Source of the DNA: Stutzerimonas xanthomarina
GTDB lineage: Bacteria > Pseudomonadota > Gammaproteobacteria > Pseudomonadales > Pseudomonadaceae
Direction: 5' to 3'
NCBI RefSeq assembly: GCF_003935375.1
Contig: NZ_RHQM01000007.1
Coordinates: 62,001 to 126,000 of the forward strand
DNA length: 64,000 bases
A model generated the notes under the pieces. It was not told the origin of the DNA. It saw only the letters and a list, made by a program, of their open reading frames with translations, and did not search any database. Position numbers and translations under genes: made by a program. Shown piece after piece: positions 1-9,728 of this stretch; the first letter of the stretch is position 1, and every line of letters begins with the position of its first letter.

Positions 1-1359
1 GGCGAAACCGCGCTGGGTCCAGTACTGAATGCGCGGATCGAACACCGGATAGCTCGCCGAAGTCGGCCCGCCATGGACGAATACCACCAGCGGCGGCAAG
101 GCCCCCGGCTCGCCGTGGTAGTCCGCATTGGCGGGAGGATAAAAGAAAGCATGAGCGACCTCGCCATCGCCGGTCGGATAGCGCATGGGCCGTGGGCGCG
201 ACAATTGATCGACCGCCAGCGGCTGCGCTCCGCCGGCGAGAATCTGCACCGTTCCACTGGCCCTTTCGATGGCAAGCACAGCTGGTACTCGCTCCGGGGA
301 GCCAGCGATACAGAACACATGAGACTGATTGACGGCCAATTGGCGGCAGCGAGTGAAATCCGCTGCCAATTGGCGCCGGCTGCCATCGGCACCGTGCTCG
401 AACAGCCAGCCATAGCCGTCGACCATATGCGTCAACAACAGGCCGCCGCCAGCCAGTGGCAGGTAGCTGGTGGTACCCAGCTGCCAGGGTGCCGGGGCGC
501 AGTCGAAGTCCTGTGCCGCGTCCGCCTCTTTGGATGCCGTCCGCGGATGCCGAAGCAACTGGCCGTCTGCCTCATACCAAGGCTGCCAGAAGCCCAGACG
601 GTCGCTGAGGCAATACAGCCGGCCATCGACGGCGAAGCGTGGTTGCTGCAAGGACTCGCCACCCTCCGCGCCGGCCAGACACCGTCTGCGGCCCCAACGC
701 CCTTCGGGCAGCCGCTCAGCCACGCACAGACACGTCGTGGTCCAGGGCTGCTCCGGTCGATCCCATTCGATCCAGGCCATCCGCGCGCCGTCTGGACTGA
801 GCACCGCAGATGCATAGAAGTCGCCTCCCTCGGCAATAACCCGACGTGCGCCATCGACCATGGAGATGCTCACCAGGCGATGCACGACGCCTCCGGCCTC
901 ATGGGATTCCTCCAGCGCCAGGATCGCATCGCTGACGGAGTCATGCTGCAGATCGCCATACCGGCGTTCAGGCGCCGCGGTCAGCGCGATTGGCGGCGCG
1001 GTCTCGGCGTCATCGGTCAGCTGCAGGTAGATCTGCTGATCTGCCTCGTTGACGAAGGCGATGCCCTGACCGGTTAGACAGAACGCGCCGCCGCCGTATT
1101 CATAGACGCGACTGCGTACCGAGAAGCCGTCCGGGGTCAGGCAGCGTGCGCTGCCGGCCTGCCAGAACCACAGCGTGCAGCGCCCTTGAACGGGGTCGTA
1201 CTCGACCCAGAACAACCCCCCGTGACCGGTCCGCAGCTCGGCATAGTCCTGGCTGGCGGCCGCGGCGGCCTCGGCGCTCCAGGTGCTGGGCCAGAAACCG
1301 TAGGGCAGCACCTCGGCGGATGGGTGAAGCATGGACGAATCGTTGCGGGGCGATTTCAT
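1..1359 (-). CDS. S9 prolyl-oligopeptidase-family peptidase, 3' end cut off by window (pqqH-like)
   Basis: The first 453 codons of a predicted cytoplasmic serine peptidase are present; the gene runs off the left edge. The visible part is the N-terminal beta-propeller-like region, then the start of the alpha/beta-hydrolase domain, with the family motif [11 protein letters not shown] beginning near residue 428. The catalytic Ser, Asp and His would lie beyond the window. Its ATG overlaps the pqqE stop in an ATGA, so it is translationally coupled to the PQQ operon. In Pseudomonas a peptidase of this type (PA1990, pqqH) follows pqqE; a role in PqqA processing or turnover is inference. The absence of the active site here is only a window effect. 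Confidence 0.85.
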   Translation of the reverse strand, partial: MKSPRNDSSMLHPSAEVLPYGFWPSTWSAEAAAAASQDYAELRTGHGGLFWVEYDPVQGRCTLWFWQAGSARCLTPDGFSVRSRVYEYGGGAFCLTGQGIAFVNEADQQIYLQLTDDAETAPPIALTAAPERRYGDLQHDSVSDAILALEESHEAGGVVHRLVSISMVDGARRVIAEGGDFYASAVLSPDGARMAWIEWDRPEQPWTTTCLCVAERLPEGRWGRRRCLAGAEGGESLQQPRFAVDGRLYCLSDRLGFWQPWYEADGQLLRHPRTASKEADAAQDFDCAPAPWQLGTTSYLPLAGGGLLLTHMVDGYGWLFEHGADGSRRQLAADFTRCRQLAVNQSHVFCIAGSPERVPAVLAIERASGTVQILAGGAQPLAVDQLSRPRPMRYPTGDGEVAHAFFYPPANADYHGEPGALPPLVVFVHGGPTSASYPVFDPRIQYWTQRGFA

Positions 1360-2510
1360 ACCTTGAGGATGAGCTTGGAAGCCTTCTCGTTACGATGCTG
1401 CAGCTGATCGAGCCCCAACGCGCCGTGGTCTGCCTGATCGCGAGCCGCAAGTATCTTGCCGTGGTGCGCCGATTTGCTGCACACGGGATCGGCATTGGCG
1501 GCATCGCCGGTGAGCATGAAGGCCTGGCAACGGCAGCCGCCGAAGTCGCGTTCCTTCTCGTCGCAACTGCGGCAGGGTTCGGGCATCCAGTCGTAGCCGC
1601 GGAACTTGTTGAAGCCGAAGGAGTGTCGCCAGATGTGCTCGATGCTGTGCTCGCGTACGTTGGGGAATTCAACAGGCAGTTGGCGGGCACTGTGACAAGG
1701 CAACGCCGTGCCGTCCGGCGTGATATCGAGAAACAGGTTGCCCCAGCCGTTCATGCAGGCCTTCGGGCGTTCTTCGTAGTAATCGGGCGTCACGAAGATC
1801 AGCTTGCACGGATGGTTTTGGGCGGCGAGCTTGTCGCGCCACTCGTTGGTGATGCGCTCGGCACGTACCAGCTGTTCCTTGCTCGGCAGCAACCCTGCAC
1901 GGTTCAGCTCCGCCCAGCCGTAGAACTGGCAGGTGGCGAGTTCGACAAAATCGGCTTCGAGCTCGATGCACAGCCGAATGATCTGGTCGATGTTGTCGAT
2001 GTTGTGCCGGTGGGTGACGAAGTTGAGCACCATCGGGTAGCCGTGCTTCTTCACCGCTCTGGCCATTTCCAGTTTGTGAGCAAAGGCCTTCTTCGAGCCG
2101 GCGAGCAGGTTGTTCACTTCCTCGTCGGCAGCCTGGAAACTGATCTGGATATGGTCCAGGCCGGCCTCGGCGAAGCTGGCGATCTTCTCTTCGGTGAGGC
2201 CGATGCCGGAGGTGATCAGGTTCGTGTAATAGCCGAGTCCCCGTGCCGCCTCGATCAACTCGGCCAGGTCCTGGCGCACCAATGGTTCGCCGCCGGAAAA
2301 ACCCAGCTGGGCCGCGCCCATCTCGCGTGCCTGGCGGAACACCTCGATCCACTCGGCGGTGCTCAGTTCTTCATGACTACGGGCGAAGTCCAGCGGATTG
2401 GAGCAGTACGGGCACTGCAACGGGCAACGATAGGTCAGCTCCGCCAGCAGCCAGAGCGGCGGGCCGGGCTCGTAGCCGGGTTTAGCGAAGCTCGATCCAG
2501 AACCGTTCAA
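1356..2510 (-). CDS. pqqE: PqqE, radical SAM PqqA Glu-Tyr cross-linking enzyme
   Basis: Radical SAM/SPASM enzyme of about 384 residues that forms the C-C bond between Glu and Tyr of PqqA, the first committed step of PQQ synthesis. The CxxxCxxC motif (CPLQCPYC) is at residues 29-36. The C-terminal SPASM cysteines are seen in [32 protein letters not shown] and DPVCSK. I chose a TTG start at 2510 because GGAGG lies 6 bases upstream, the same spacing as before the ATG of the second pqqE copy. The gene overlaps the pqqD end by 29 bases. A longer in-frame reading exists but would bury the pqqD end further. Confidence 0.95.
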   Translation of the reverse strand: MNGSGSSFAKPGYEPGPPLWLLAELTYRCPLQCPYCSNPLDFARSHEELSTAEWIEVFRQAREMGAAQLGFSGGEPLVRQDLAELIEAARGLGYYTNLITSGIGLTEEKIASFAEAGLDHIQISFQAADEEVNNLLAGSKKAFAHKLEMARAVKKHGYPMVLNFVTHRHNIDNIDQIIRLCIELEADFVELATCQFYGWAELNRAGLLPSKEQLVRAERITNEWRDKLAAQNHPCKLIFVTPDYYEERPKACMNGWGNLFLDITPDGTALPCHSARQLPVEFPNVREHSIEHIWRHSFGFNKFRGYDWMPEPCRSCDEKERDFGGCRCQAFMLTGDAANADPVCSKSAHHGKILAARDQADHGALGLDQLQHRNEKASKLILKV

Positions 2511-2760
2511 CGGCAACCTCCAGGAACGCAACGATATCTTCTTGAATCCCTTCGGCCTCGGGATAGCGAGCCTGCAGATCGGCAACGATCGCACCGACGC
2601 TACGCGTCCCGTCCACTTCGGTCAGCACCGCCGCAGCGCTCTCATTGAGCTTGATCATGCCTTCCGGGTAGAGCAGCACATGGCAGTTCTGCGCGGGCTC
2701 CCACTGGAAGCGGAAACCACGGCGCAACGCTGGAATCTGGGTCAGTTGAATATCGCTCAT
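2482..2760 (-). CDS. pqqD: PqqD, PqqA-binding peptide chaperone
   Basis: Small (92-residue) RiPP recognition element protein that binds the PqqA peptide and presents it to PqqE. The family pattern is clear: [19 protein letters not shown] near the N-terminus and [13 protein letters not shown] at the end. Three ATGs stand in a row (2766, 2763, 2760). The last gives the usual family length, starting MSDIQ; a GGCGAGA stretch upstream could serve any of them. The gene overlaps pqqE, as expected for stoichiometric partners. A gap of about 115 bases with no recognisable gene separates it from pqqC. Confidence 0.93.
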   Translation of the reverse strand: MSDIQLTQIPALRRGFRFQWEPAQNCHVLLYPEGMIKLNESAAAVLTEVDGTRSVGAIVADLQARYPEAEGIQEDIVAFLEVAVERFWIELR

Positions 2761-2881
2761 CATCATTGTCTCGCCAGTGGGCAGGTTGCTGCCTGGCCAC
2801 GTGGTCATGGTCGTCAGGCGGTCCACTCTACAGGGGCCGGATGCCTCATGGGTGGGCAGGATTTGCCCACGGAACGCGTGC

Positions 2882-3634
2882 CTACAGGCTGATGCCCTTG
2901 TGCCAGATACGCTCGCGGGTCACGGTGTGGTACGGCGGACGATCCAGTTCGTAGGCCATGCTCATGGCGTCGAGCATGCTCCAGAGCACGTCGAGTTTGA
3001 ACTGCAGGATCTCCAGCATACGCTCCTGCGCCTCGCGGGTGCGGTAGTGCTCCAGGGTGATCCGCAGACCGTGCTCGACATCGCGGCGGGCTTCCTTCAG
3101 GCGCTTGCGGAAGTAGTCGTAGCCGGAGGCATCGATCCAAGGATAGTGCTGCGGCCAGCTATCGAGGCGCGACTGGTGGATCGTCGGGGCGAAGAGCTCG
3201 GTCAGCGAGCTGCTGGCGGCCTCCTGCCAGCTGGCGCGACGGGCGAAGTTGACGTAGGCATCCACGGCGAACCTCACACCGGGCAGCACCAGTTCCTGCG
3301 ACAGGACCTGCTCGCGATCCAGGCCGACGGATTCGGCGAGTCGCAACCAGGCTTCGATACCTCCCTCTTCCCCCGGCGCGCCGTCGTGATCGATGATGCG
3401 CTGGATCCACTCCCGACGGGTGTCGCGATCCGGGCAGTTGGCCATGATCGCCGCATCCTTCACCGGAATGCAAACCTGATAGTAGAAACGGTTGGCGACC
3501 CAGCCCTGAATCTGCTCGCGTGTCGCCTGCCCGGCGTACATGGCCCGGTGGAACGGGTGATGGATATGGTAGTACTCGCCCTTGGCGCGCAGCGCCTGTT
3601 CGAATTCGGCGGGGCTCATGACTGGCAGGGTCAT
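2882..3634 (-). CDS. pqqC: PqqC, pyrroloquinoline-quinone synthase
   Basis: A 250-residue cofactorless oxidase that carries out ring closure and the final eight-electron oxidation of AHQQ to PQQ using molecular oxygen. It has the family's normal full length, with an all-helical heme-oxygenase-like pattern and the conserved HHPFH near the N-terminus, [14 protein letters not shown], and an R/E/H-rich C-terminal half. It is part of the minus-strand operon after pqqB. The second pqq-like cluster (8189-12220) has no counterpart, so this is the only PqqC in view. Confidence 0.95.
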   Translation of the reverse strand: MTLPVMSPAEFEQALRAKGEYYHIHHPFHRAMYAGQATREQIQGWVANRFYYQVCIPVKDAAIMANCPDRDTRREWIQRIIDHDGAPGEEGGIEAWLRLAESVGLDREQVLSQELVLPGVRFAVDAYVNFARRASWQEAASSSLTELFAPTIHQSRLDSWPQHYPWIDASGYDYFRKRLKEARRDVEHGLRITLEHYRTREAQERMLEILQFKLDVLWSMLDAMSMAYELDRPPYHTVTRERIWHKGISL

Positions 3635-3691
3635 AACGGTATTCCTTTTCTTATCGTTCTGTTCGGTATTCGGAGCGCGGTGCTTACGCAG

Positions 3692-4603
3692 CTACAGTTC
3701 GATGCTCATACCATCGAAGGACACTTCGATTCCATGCTCGCCGAGGATTTCGCGTTCGACGGAATCTTCATCGAGGATCGGATTGGTGTTGTTGATGTGG
3801 ATGAGAATCTTGCGAACCGCGGGCATGCCGTCGAGCACCTCGATCATGCCCCCCGGGCCGCTCTGCTGCAGGTGCCCCATCTCGCTGCCGAGCTTGGTAC
3901 CGACCTCGCGCACGAGCATTTCGTCATCACGCCACAGAGTGCCGTCGACCAGCAGGCAATCCGCCTGGCGCATGGTTTCCAGCAGTTCGTCGCTGACCTT
4001 GCCCAGCCCCGGCGCATAGAACAGCGTGCCACCGGTTTTGCGGTCTTTGATCAGCAGGCCGATGTTGTCACCGGGATGCGGGTCATTGCGGTGCGGCGAA
4101 TATGGCGGCGCGGAGCTGCGCAACGGAATCGGCGTGATGTGCAGGTTCGGGCAACAGGGAATGGTGAAGCTGCCGGTCAGGGCGATGGGGTTCCATTTCA
4201 AGCCGCCGTTCCAGTGTTCGAGCATGTTGAACAGCGGGAACCCGGTGGTCAGATCCTGATGGACCATCTCGGTGCACCAGACCTCATGCGGGCAACCTTC
4301 ACGCAGGGTCAGCAGGCCGGTGGTGTGATCGATCTGGCTGTCCAGCAGAACGATGGCACCGATGGCGGTATCGCGTGGCGCACGGGCCGGCTGCAGCGTC
4401 GGGAACGATTCCAGCTGGGCGCGGATGTCCGGCGAGGCATTACACAGAATCCAGTCGACACCGTTATCACTGATGGCGATCGACGACTGGGTACGCGCCT
4501 TCGCATTGAGCGTGCCGGCGCGCAGGCCGGAGCAGTTGGCGCAATTGCAGTTCCACTGCGGAAAACCGCCGCCCGCAGCGGAACCAAGAATACGGATGAA
4601 CAT
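3692..4603 (-). CDS. pqqB: PqqB, metallo-hydrolase-fold PQQ biosynthesis protein
   Basis: A 303-residue metallo-beta-lactamase-fold protein that hydroxylates the tyrosine-derived ring of the cross-linked intermediate. The N-terminus [18 protein letters not shown] followed by CNCANC is the PqqB zinc-binding signature. The start at ATG 4603 is chosen because it gives MFIRILGS at the normal family N-terminus; upstream in-frame codons fall in the pqqA-pqqB hairpin. Only one copy is visible; the second pqq-like operon lacks it. Confidence 0.95.
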   Translation of the reverse strand: MFIRILGSAAGGGFPQWNCNCANCSGLRAGTLNAKARTQSSIAISDNGVDWILCNASPDIRAQLESFPTLQPARAPRDTAIGAIVLLDSQIDHTTGLLTLREGCPHEVWCTEMVHQDLTTGFPLFNMLEHWNGGLKWNPIALTGSFTIPCCPNLHITPIPLRSSAPPYSPHRNDPHPGDNIGLLIKDRKTGGTLFYAPGLGKVSDELLETMRQADCLLVDGTLWRDDEMLVREVGTKLGSEMGHLQQSGPGGMIEVLDGMPAVRKILIHINNTNPILDEDSVEREILGEHGIEVSFDGMSIEL

Positions 4604-4622
4604 GGACAGCCCCCAAAAGCGA

Positions 4623-4644
4623 AGCCCCGGCCGGAGCCGGGGCT
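4623..4644 (-). promoter_or_regulatory. GC-rich hairpin between pqqA and pqqB
   Basis: AGCCCCGG pairs with CCGGGGCT across a six-base loop, immediately after the pqqA stop on the transcribed strand, followed by a short T-rich stretch. It fits a partial terminator or stabiliser that gives more pqqA transcript than downstream transcript, an arrangement known in pqq operons. A hairpin sits in the same place after pqqA2. Confidence 0.7.
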
Positions 4645-4650
4645 GATCGA

Positions 4651-4722
4651 TCAACGATTTGCGAAGTACATGGTGACTTCGAAACCAATACGCATGTCGG
4701 TGAAGGCGGGTTTAGTCCACAT
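4651..4722 (-). CDS. pqqA: PqqA, PQQ precursor peptide
   Basis: A 23-residue ribosomal peptide that is the substrate for PQQ. It begins MWTKPAF and contains R-x-GFEVTMY, with the cross-linked pair Glu15 and Tyr19 in the invariant E-x3-Y spacing. A GAGG lies 8 bases upstream of the ATG. It heads the operon pqqABCDE. It differs from the second precursor (pqqA2) in the first ten residues and after the Tyr. Confidence 0.95.
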   Translation of the reverse strand: MWTKPAFTDMRIGFEVTMYFANR

Positions 4723-4898
4723 AGGTCGGTCCTCTTTTTATGGTGCCGGAAGATTCCGACAGCCCAATTAAGCCCCCTGTTCTGCCTCGAGCAGAATGGT
4801 ACTTTGGAAGGAGACAGCGCCGTGCCTTGGTAGTGCCCGACAGGCGGCTGTCATTGCTGCGTTTCGTTTACCAGGTAACGCCCGGCCTTGGTGCGCTG

Positions 4899-6017
4899 TC
4901 AACTTGAACCCAGCGCCGACCGACCATTGGCATTACGCCAGGCCAGTTCATTGGTGATGGTCGCCATGGGTACGAACATCGTGCCGTCGAATTCGTTGAG
5001 CGGTAGTCCCTGCGCGATTCGCTGCGGCCAGTCGTTGTTCGCCAGCGCGGCCTTGCCGACCGCGACCAGGTCCACGTCTCCCTGAGTCAGCAACTTTTCT
5101 GCTTGCTCGCCCGTGACGATGCCGCCGTTGCCGATAACCGGGATCGACACGCTGCCCTTTGCGATCGCAGCGAAGCTCGGCCCGTCGGCAAACGCCGGCG
5201 CAGCGGCGTCCGGCTCGGTAACGTGTAGATAATCAAGGCCAGCATCAGCCAGTGCGCGGAAACGCTGTCGGGCTTCGTCCACCCCACCCTCCCATTTCAG
5301 CTGGCTGTCGCTCACCATGCTCTGCGACAGGCGCATGCCAACCACGAAGTCATTGCCAACCGCTGCCCGCACCGCCGCGATGACGGCCAGCGGCAAGCGC
5401 AGTCGACCGAGGTAATCGCCTCCCCAGTGATCATCGCGCCGGTTGAACTCGGCACTGATGAACTCGTGCAGCAGGTAGCCGTTCGCGCCGTGCAGTTCGA
5501 CACCGTCGAAGCCGGCCTCACGGGCATGGCGCGCGGCCTGGGCAAACCCGGCGATGGCTTCCTGAATCTCGTCTTCGCTGATCTGCGCGGGCGTCGCATA
5601 GGGTCCTTCGCCACCGTAGAAGGTCAGCTGCGACCCGCCGGGCTGCACCGCCGATGGCGCAACGTGCCGGGCATGATGGATGTTGCCCTGGGTCTGCGCG
5701 CCGCCATGCATGAGCTGGGCAACGAAAGCGGCGCCAGCGTCGTGCACGGCGTCGACTATCAGCCGCCAGCTGTCCCGGTGTGCTTCCGTAGCAAGCCCCG
5801 GCTGGTTGAAGTAACCCTGGCTGTAGGCCGTATCGGTATAGATGCCTTCGCTGATGACCATGCCGAAGCCACCCTTGGCGAACGAGCCGTAGTAGTCGCG
5901 CATCAATTCATTGGCAGCACCCTCGGCTTCGGCGCTGACGCGGGTCATCGGCGCAACGGCCGCGCGATTGCGCAGCTTCAGGTGTTTTAGCGAACAGGGT
6001 TCGAGCAGTTGCGACAT
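4899..6017 (-). CDS. Old Yellow Enzyme family alkene reductase/NADH:flavin oxidoreductase
   Basis: A 372-residue FMN protein predicted to reduce activated C=C bonds with NAD(P)H. It shows LEPCSLKHLKLRNRAAVAPMTR at the N-terminus, the LMHGGAQ segment, the substrate-binding HGANGYLLHEF pair and the FMN phosphate site IGNGGI near the C-terminus. The start at 6017 (MSQLLEP) is supported by GAGGAG upstream; the longer reading from 6113 adds a non-conserved leader. It stands alone between the pqq operon and exaC. Substrate is not predictable from sequence. Confidence 0.9.
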   Translation of the reverse strand: MSQLLEPCSLKHLKLRNRAAVAPMTRVSAEAEGAANELMRDYYGSFAKGGFGMVISEGIYTDTAYSQGYFNQPGLATEAHRDSWRLIVDAVHDAGAAFVAQLMHGGAQTQGNIHHARHVAPSAVQPGGSQLTFYGGEGPYATPAQISEDEIQEAIAGFAQAARHAREAGFDGVELHGANGYLLHEFISAEFNRRDDHWGGDYLGRLRLPLAVIAAVRAAVGNDFVVGMRLSQSMVSDSQLKWEGGVDEARQRFRALADAGLDYLHVTEPDAAAPAFADGPSFAAIAKGSVSIPVIGNGGIVTGEQAEKLLTQGDVDLVAVGKAALANNDWPQRIAQGLPLNEFDGTMFVPMATITNELAWRNANGRSALGSS

Positions 6018-6111
6018 GGGGTTCTCCTCATCTTCGGCACAGGGCATGTTGATGGGAGGCGTATCGGCGGCGGGGAGTTCGATGCACGCGATGGCTGGTT
6101 CGCCACCGGGC

Positions 6112-6137
6112 AAAAAAAACGCGGCCGGAGCCGCGTT
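6112..6137 (-). terminator. Rho-independent terminator after exaC
   Basis: On the minus strand AACGCGGC pairs with GCCGCGTT around a four-base loop and is followed by a run of T. It lies between the aldehyde dehydrogenase stop and the OYE start, so the two genes are probably separate transcripts. Confidence 0.85.
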
Positions 6138-6256
6138 GCGATAGGAACCTTGCGCTCGGTTCGAGGGGGATTACAGCAGAAGCGGCGCAGGTCCCTGCAC
6201 ATGACGTGCGTAGCAAAATAAACCGGCGCGCTGGAGCTCACACGCCGGGGCCCTCA

Positions 6257-7777
6257 TCAGAAGAATCCGAGTGGATTGATGTCGTAGCTGATCAGCAGGT
6301 TCTTGGTCTGCTGATAGTGGTCGAGCATCATCTTGTGGGTTTCACGGCCGACGCCGGACTTCTTGTAGCCACCGAACGCCGCGTGCGCCGGGTACAGGTG
6401 GTAGCAGTTGGTCCACACGCGACCGGCCTTGATGCCACGGCCCATGCGATAGGCGCGGTTGATGTCGCGCGTCCAGACGCCGGCACCCAGGCCGAACTCG
6501 GTGTCGTTGGCGATCGCCAGAGCTTCGGCTTCGTCCTTGAAGGTCGCCACACCGACCACGGGTCCGAAGATTTCTTCCTGGAACACACGCATCTTGTTGT
6601 GACCCTTGATCAGGGTCGGCTGCACGTAGTAACCGGAGGCCAGGCCGCCTTCGAGCTTCTCGGCTGCGCCGCCGGTGAGGATCTGCGCGCCTTCCTGCTG
6701 AGCGACTTCCATGTAGGAGAGGATCTTGTCGAACTGCTGCTCGGACGCCTGAGCGCCAACCATGGTGTCGGTATCCAGCGGGTTGCCACGTTTGATCGCC
6801 TTGATCTTCTTCATCACCACTTCCATGAAGGGCTCGAAGATCGATTCCTGAATCAGTGCACGCGATGGGCAGGTGCAGACCTCACCCTGGTTGAAGAACG
6901 CCAGTACCAGACCTTCAGCGGCTTTCTCGATGAACGCAGGCTCTGCATTCATGATGTCTTCGAAGAAGATGTTCGGGCTCTTGCCCCCCAGCTCTACGGT
7001 GCTCGGAATGATGTTCTCGGCGGCGCAGCGCATGATGTGCGAGCCGACCGGGGTCGAGCCGGTGAAGGCGATTTTGGCGATGCGGGTGCTGGTGGCCAGC
7101 GCCTGACCAGCTTCGCGACCGAAGCCCTGGACGATGTTCAGTACGCCCGGCGGCAGGAGGTCACCGACGACTTCGATGAATACCATGATCGACAGCGGGG
7201 TCTGCTCGGCCGGCTTGAGCACGATGCAGTTACCGGCAGCCAGGGCCGGAGCCAGTTTCCAGGCGGCCATCAGCAGCGGGAAGTTCCACGGGATGATCTG
7301 GCCGACAACACCCAGCGGCTCATGGAAGTGATAGGCCGCGGTGTGCTCGTTGATCTCGGCAGCGCTGCCTTCCTGGGCGCGGATGCAGCCGGCGAAGTAG
7401 CGGAAGTGATCCGCAGCCAGCGGCACGTCGGCGTTCAGGGTTTCACGGACGGCCTTGCCGTTGTCCCAGGTTTCAGCGACAGCGAGCTTTTCCAGGTTGG
7501 CTTCGATGCGATCGGCGATCTTCAGCAGAATCAGCGCGCGGTCCTGCACCGAGGTCTTGCCCCAGGCATCGGCAGCAGCGTGAGCGGCGTCCAGCGCCTT
7601 CTCGATATCTTCGGCGCCCGAACGCGGGAACTCGGCAATGACTTCACCATTTACCGGCGAGGTGTTGACGAAGTACTCGCCTTTGACCGGCGGGACGAAT
7701 TCACCACCGATGTAATTGCCGTAGCGCGGCTTGAAGGATACGACGGCGCCTGCGGTACCGGGCTGGGCGTAGATCAT
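6257..7777 (-). CDS. exaC: ExaC-type NAD-dependent aldehyde dehydrogenase
   Basis: A 506-residue cytoplasmic enzyme oxidising acetaldehyde and similar aldehydes. The catalytic motifs are present: ELGGKSPN with the general base Glu, and [11 protein letters not shown] with the nucleophilic Cys. The N-terminus is the Pseudomonas ExaC style (MIYAQPG...YGNYIGGEF). In the family this enzyme works after a PQQ-dependent ethanol dehydrogenase, and its position next to two pqq clusters fits. No alcohol dehydrogenase gene is in the window. Confidence 0.88.
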   Translation of the reverse strand: MIYAQPGTAGAVVSFKPRYGNYIGGEFVPPVKGEYFVNTSPVNGEVIAEFPRSGAEDIEKALDAAHAAADAWGKTSVQDRALILLKIADRIEANLEKLAVAETWDNGKAVRETLNADVPLAADHFRYFAGCIRAQEGSAAEINEHTAAYHFHEPLGVVGQIIPWNFPLLMAAWKLAPALAAGNCIVLKPAEQTPLSIMVFIEVVGDLLPPGVLNIVQGFGREAGQALATSTRIAKIAFTGSTPVGSHIMRCAAENIIPSTVELGGKSPNIFFEDIMNAEPAFIEKAAEGLVLAFFNQGEVCTCPSRALIQESIFEPFMEVVMKKIKAIKRGNPLDTDTMVGAQASEQQFDKILSYMEVAQQEGAQILTGGAAEKLEGGLASGYYVQPTLIKGHNKMRVFQEEIFGPVVGVATFKDEAEALAIANDTEFGLGAGVWTRDINRAYRMGRGIKAGRVWTNCYHLYPAHAAFGGYKKSGVGRETHKMMLDHYQQTKNLLISYDINPLGFF

Positions 7778-8188
7778 GATGGGCCTCTCTTCTTCTGCTT
7801 GTCGGAGCCTGTGCCGGAAGGTGCACAGGACATGGACCGATCTTAGGCAGTGGGGTCTTCGCTCCGGTATGCACCCATGGCAGCGGAGGGCTCCTCATTT
7901 GGTAGTAGATGGCAAGGCGCAGAGGCAGCGTTGATGGCGGTTTGCGATTGGTTCGGGCAGGCCGAAGCGGGAGAAAAAAGCCGAGCAGAATAGACCTTGA
8001 ATAGCACCTTAAAAATGACGCCGAACAAGGACACCGACCCACAGCGCAAATTCTCCGGCAACGCAAGAAAAGCGCGACCAAAAGGCGGCAAAACTAACCC
8101 CAAAGTCTTATTAGTCGCCGTGGCAAAGCGCCTTAGCTTCGGGGTGCGACATTGCTTTTCCTGACACCAACCAATGAGGAGATACGCC
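7778..8188. other. 411-base divergent intergenic region between exaC and pqqA2
   Basis: It must hold both the leftward exaC promoter and the rightward pqqA2 promoter. The reading frames crossing it are antisense or low-complexity and show no family features. I see no clear palindromic operator and no well-spaced sigma-54 promoter. A GAGGAG ribosome binding site ends the region, before pqqA2. Confidence 0.6.
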
Positions 8189-8263
8189 ATGCAGTGGATC
8201 AATCCGGACTTCTGCGACCTGCGTCTGGGCTTCGAAGTCACTGCGTACGTCTACGTACGCTGA
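8189..8263 (+). CDS. PqqA2, divergent PqqA-like precursor peptide
   Basis: A 24-residue peptide, MQWINPDF then C-D-L-R-L-GFEVTAY and a tail VYVR, with GAGGAG upstream of the ATG. Glu16 and Tyr20 keep the PqqA spacing for PqqE-type cross-linking. Compared with pqqA at 4651 the core R-x-GFEVT-x-Y is kept, but a Cys at position 9 and an extra Tyr at 22 are new and the C-terminal tail differs. It is followed by a hairpin and then pqqD2-pqqE2. It is the probable substrate of that pair, giving either PQQ or a different Glu-Tyr product. Confidence 0.85.
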   Translation: MQWINPDFCDLRLGFEVTAYVYVR

Positions 8264-8269
8264 GCCCCT

Positions 8270-8303
8270 GACCGGCGTGATCGCACATGGCTTCACGCCG
8301 GTC
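8270..8303 (+). promoter_or_regulatory. Perfect hairpin between pqqA2 and pqqD2
   Basis: GACCGGCGTGA and TCACGCCGGTC form an 11-base-pair perfect stem with a 12-base loop. No T run follows, so it is probably an mRNA stabiliser or partial attenuator rather than a full terminator. It parallels the hairpin after pqqA in the first operon. The last codons of pqqA2 also contain a short self-complementary stretch (8243-8260). Confidence 0.75.
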
Positions 8304-8317
8304 GAGCGAGGATGGAC

Positions 8318-8614
8318 ATGATGACAACGACAAAAATTTTGCCCGCCAGCTGTTACGAGATCCGCCCGCCCTTCCTCTTTCGCTGGGAAGACTCACAGCA
8401 TGCCCACGTACTGCTGTACCCCGAAGGCATCGTCAAGCTGAACGCCACCGGCGGCGAGATTCTGCAGCGCTGCGACGGCAAGACCAGCGTCGCCGAGCTG
8501 ATCGACCAGCTGGCCCTCAGCTACAACGCATCCGACGTCGACACGATTCGCAACGGCGTCCTGAACTTCCTGGAGGTGTCCCATGGCAAGGGCTGGATCC
8601 GAGTTAAGGCTTGA
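8318..8614 (+). CDS. PqqD2, PqqD-like RiPP recognition protein
   Basis: A 98-residue PqqD homologue expected to bind PqqA2 and dock on PqqE2. It shares [21 protein letters not shown] and a C-terminal FLEVSHGKGWI with PqqD, but has a longer N-terminus. I chose ATG 8318, which has GAGG six bases upstream; ATG 8321 and 8312 are alternatives. It overlaps pqqE2 by 32 bases, very close to the 29-base pqqD/pqqE overlap at 2482-2510, which suggests the D-E pair was duplicated or inherited as a unit. Confidence 0.9.
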   Translation: MMTTTKILPASCYEIRPPFLFRWEDSQHAHVLLYPEGIVKLNATGGEILQRCDGKTSVAELIDQLALSYNASDVDTIRNGVLNFLEVSHGKGWIRVKA

Positions 8615-9728
8615 CGGCAGCGGCAACCCGGTCTGGCTGCTACTGGAGCTGACCTACCAATGCCCGTTGCAGTGCGTGTTCTGCAGTAATCCACGCAACT
8701 TTGCCGATTACCGTCAGGATGAGTTGAGCACCGCCGAGTGGATCGACGTGATGGCCCAGGCCCGCGCCATGGGTGCGATGCAGATCGGCTTCTCCGGCGG
8801 CGAGCCCACGCTGCGCAAGGACCTCGAAACGCTTGTCGCCGAGGCTGACCGCATGGGTTACTACACCAACCTGATCACTTCCGGCATTGGACTGACCGAG
8901 GCGCGCCTAGGCGCGCTGAAGGATGCCGGACTACGCCACATTCAGCTCGGTTTCCAGTCCACCGACCGTGACGTGGCACGTCAGCTGGCCGGCGTCGATG
9001 CCCTGGAGCGCAAGCTCGGCATGGCACGCCTGATCAAGTCAATGGACTTCCCCATGGTGCTCAACGTACCGATCACCCGGCAGAACATCGCTCAGGTGCC
9101 GGACATCATCGAGTTCGCCGTCGAACTGGGAGTCGAGTACCTCGAGCTGGCGAACGTGCAGTACTACAACTGGGCACTGCTCAACCGCGATGCGCTGATG
9201 CCGACCCATGCCGAGTTGCAGAGAGCCGAAGACGAGGTGCACAAGGCGCGTGAGCGTTATGGCAATCGCCTGACCATCTTCTTTGTCATCCCCGACTATT
9301 ACGAAGGTCGCCCCAAGGCCTGCATGAACGGCTGGGGCGCCATTCACGTCACTATCGCGCCGAACGGCAACGTGCTGCCCTGCTCCCAGGCCAGCAACTT
9401 CAAGAACCTGACCTTCCCCAACGTGCGTCAGCAACGGCTGGAGCAGATCTGGCACGACTCGCCGGTCTTCAATCTCTACCGCGGCGACGCCTGGATGCCC
9501 GAACCCTGCCGCAGCTGTGATGACAAGGAGAAGGATTTCGGCGGCTGCCGTTGTCAGGCGCTGCTGTTGACCGGCAACGGCGCCAACACCGATCCGGCCT
9601 GCAGTAAATCCCCACATCACCAGCTGATTCGCCAGGCCGTTGAACTGGCGCAGGATGCCACGCGCCCGCAAGGCACGCTGATCGCCCGACAGGCCAGTCA
9701 GGGGGTGGAACTTGAAACTGCCCCATGA
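8583..9728 (+). CDS. PqqE2, radical SAM/SPASM PqqE-like enzyme
   Basis: A 381-residue PqqE homologue. The radical SAM cysteines CPLQCVFC are at residues 27-34. The SPASM ligands match Pqq[37 protein letters not shown] and DPACSK. The SAM-domain GGEP motif is present. By homology it makes a Glu-Tyr C-C cross-link in its peptide, here probably PqqA2. GGAGG lies six bases before the ATG. The genes after it are not pqqB or pqqC, so the fate of the product is open. It diverges clearly from PqqE at 1356-2510 in the central region. Confidence 0.9.
   Translation: MARAGSELRLDGSGNPVWLLLELTYQCPLQCVFCSNPRNFADYRQDELSTAEWIDVMAQARAMGAMQIGFSGGEPTLRKDLETLVAEADRMGYYTNLITSGIGLTEARLGALKDAGLRHIQLGFQSTDRDVARQLAGVDALERKLGMARLIKSMDFPMVLNVPITRQNIAQVPDIIEFAVELGVEYLELANVQYYNWALLNRDALMPTHAELQRAEDEVHKARERYGNRLTIFFVIPDYYEGRPKACMNGWGAIHVTIAPNGNVLPCSQASNFKNLTFPNVRQQRLEQIWHDSPVFNLYRGDAWMPEPCRSCDDKEKDFGGCRCQALLLTGNGANTDPACSKSPHHQLIRQAVELAQDATRPQGTLIARQASQGVELETAP

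Noticed and set aside
1..1359. Treating the S9 peptidase as truncated by mutation
   Set aside because: The frame is open to the window edge; only the window boundary cuts it.
2777..4771. 664-codon plus-strand frame over pqqB/pqqC
   Set aside because: It is antisense to two clear pqq genes and has no family motifs; long open antisense frames are expected at this GC content.
6206..7846. 546-codon plus-strand frame opposite exaC
   Set aside because: The minus-strand aldehyde dehydrogenase has all catalytic motifs; the antisense frame is a composition artefact.
8100..8160. Possible sigma-54 promoter (TGGCA...GC) before pqqA2
   Set aside because: The spacing between GG and GC is 12, not the required 10.
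7843..8241. 132-codon minus-strand frame over the exaC-pqqA2 gap
   Set aside because: It overlaps pqqA2 on the opposite strand, shows no ribosome site or family pattern, and lies where promoters are expected.
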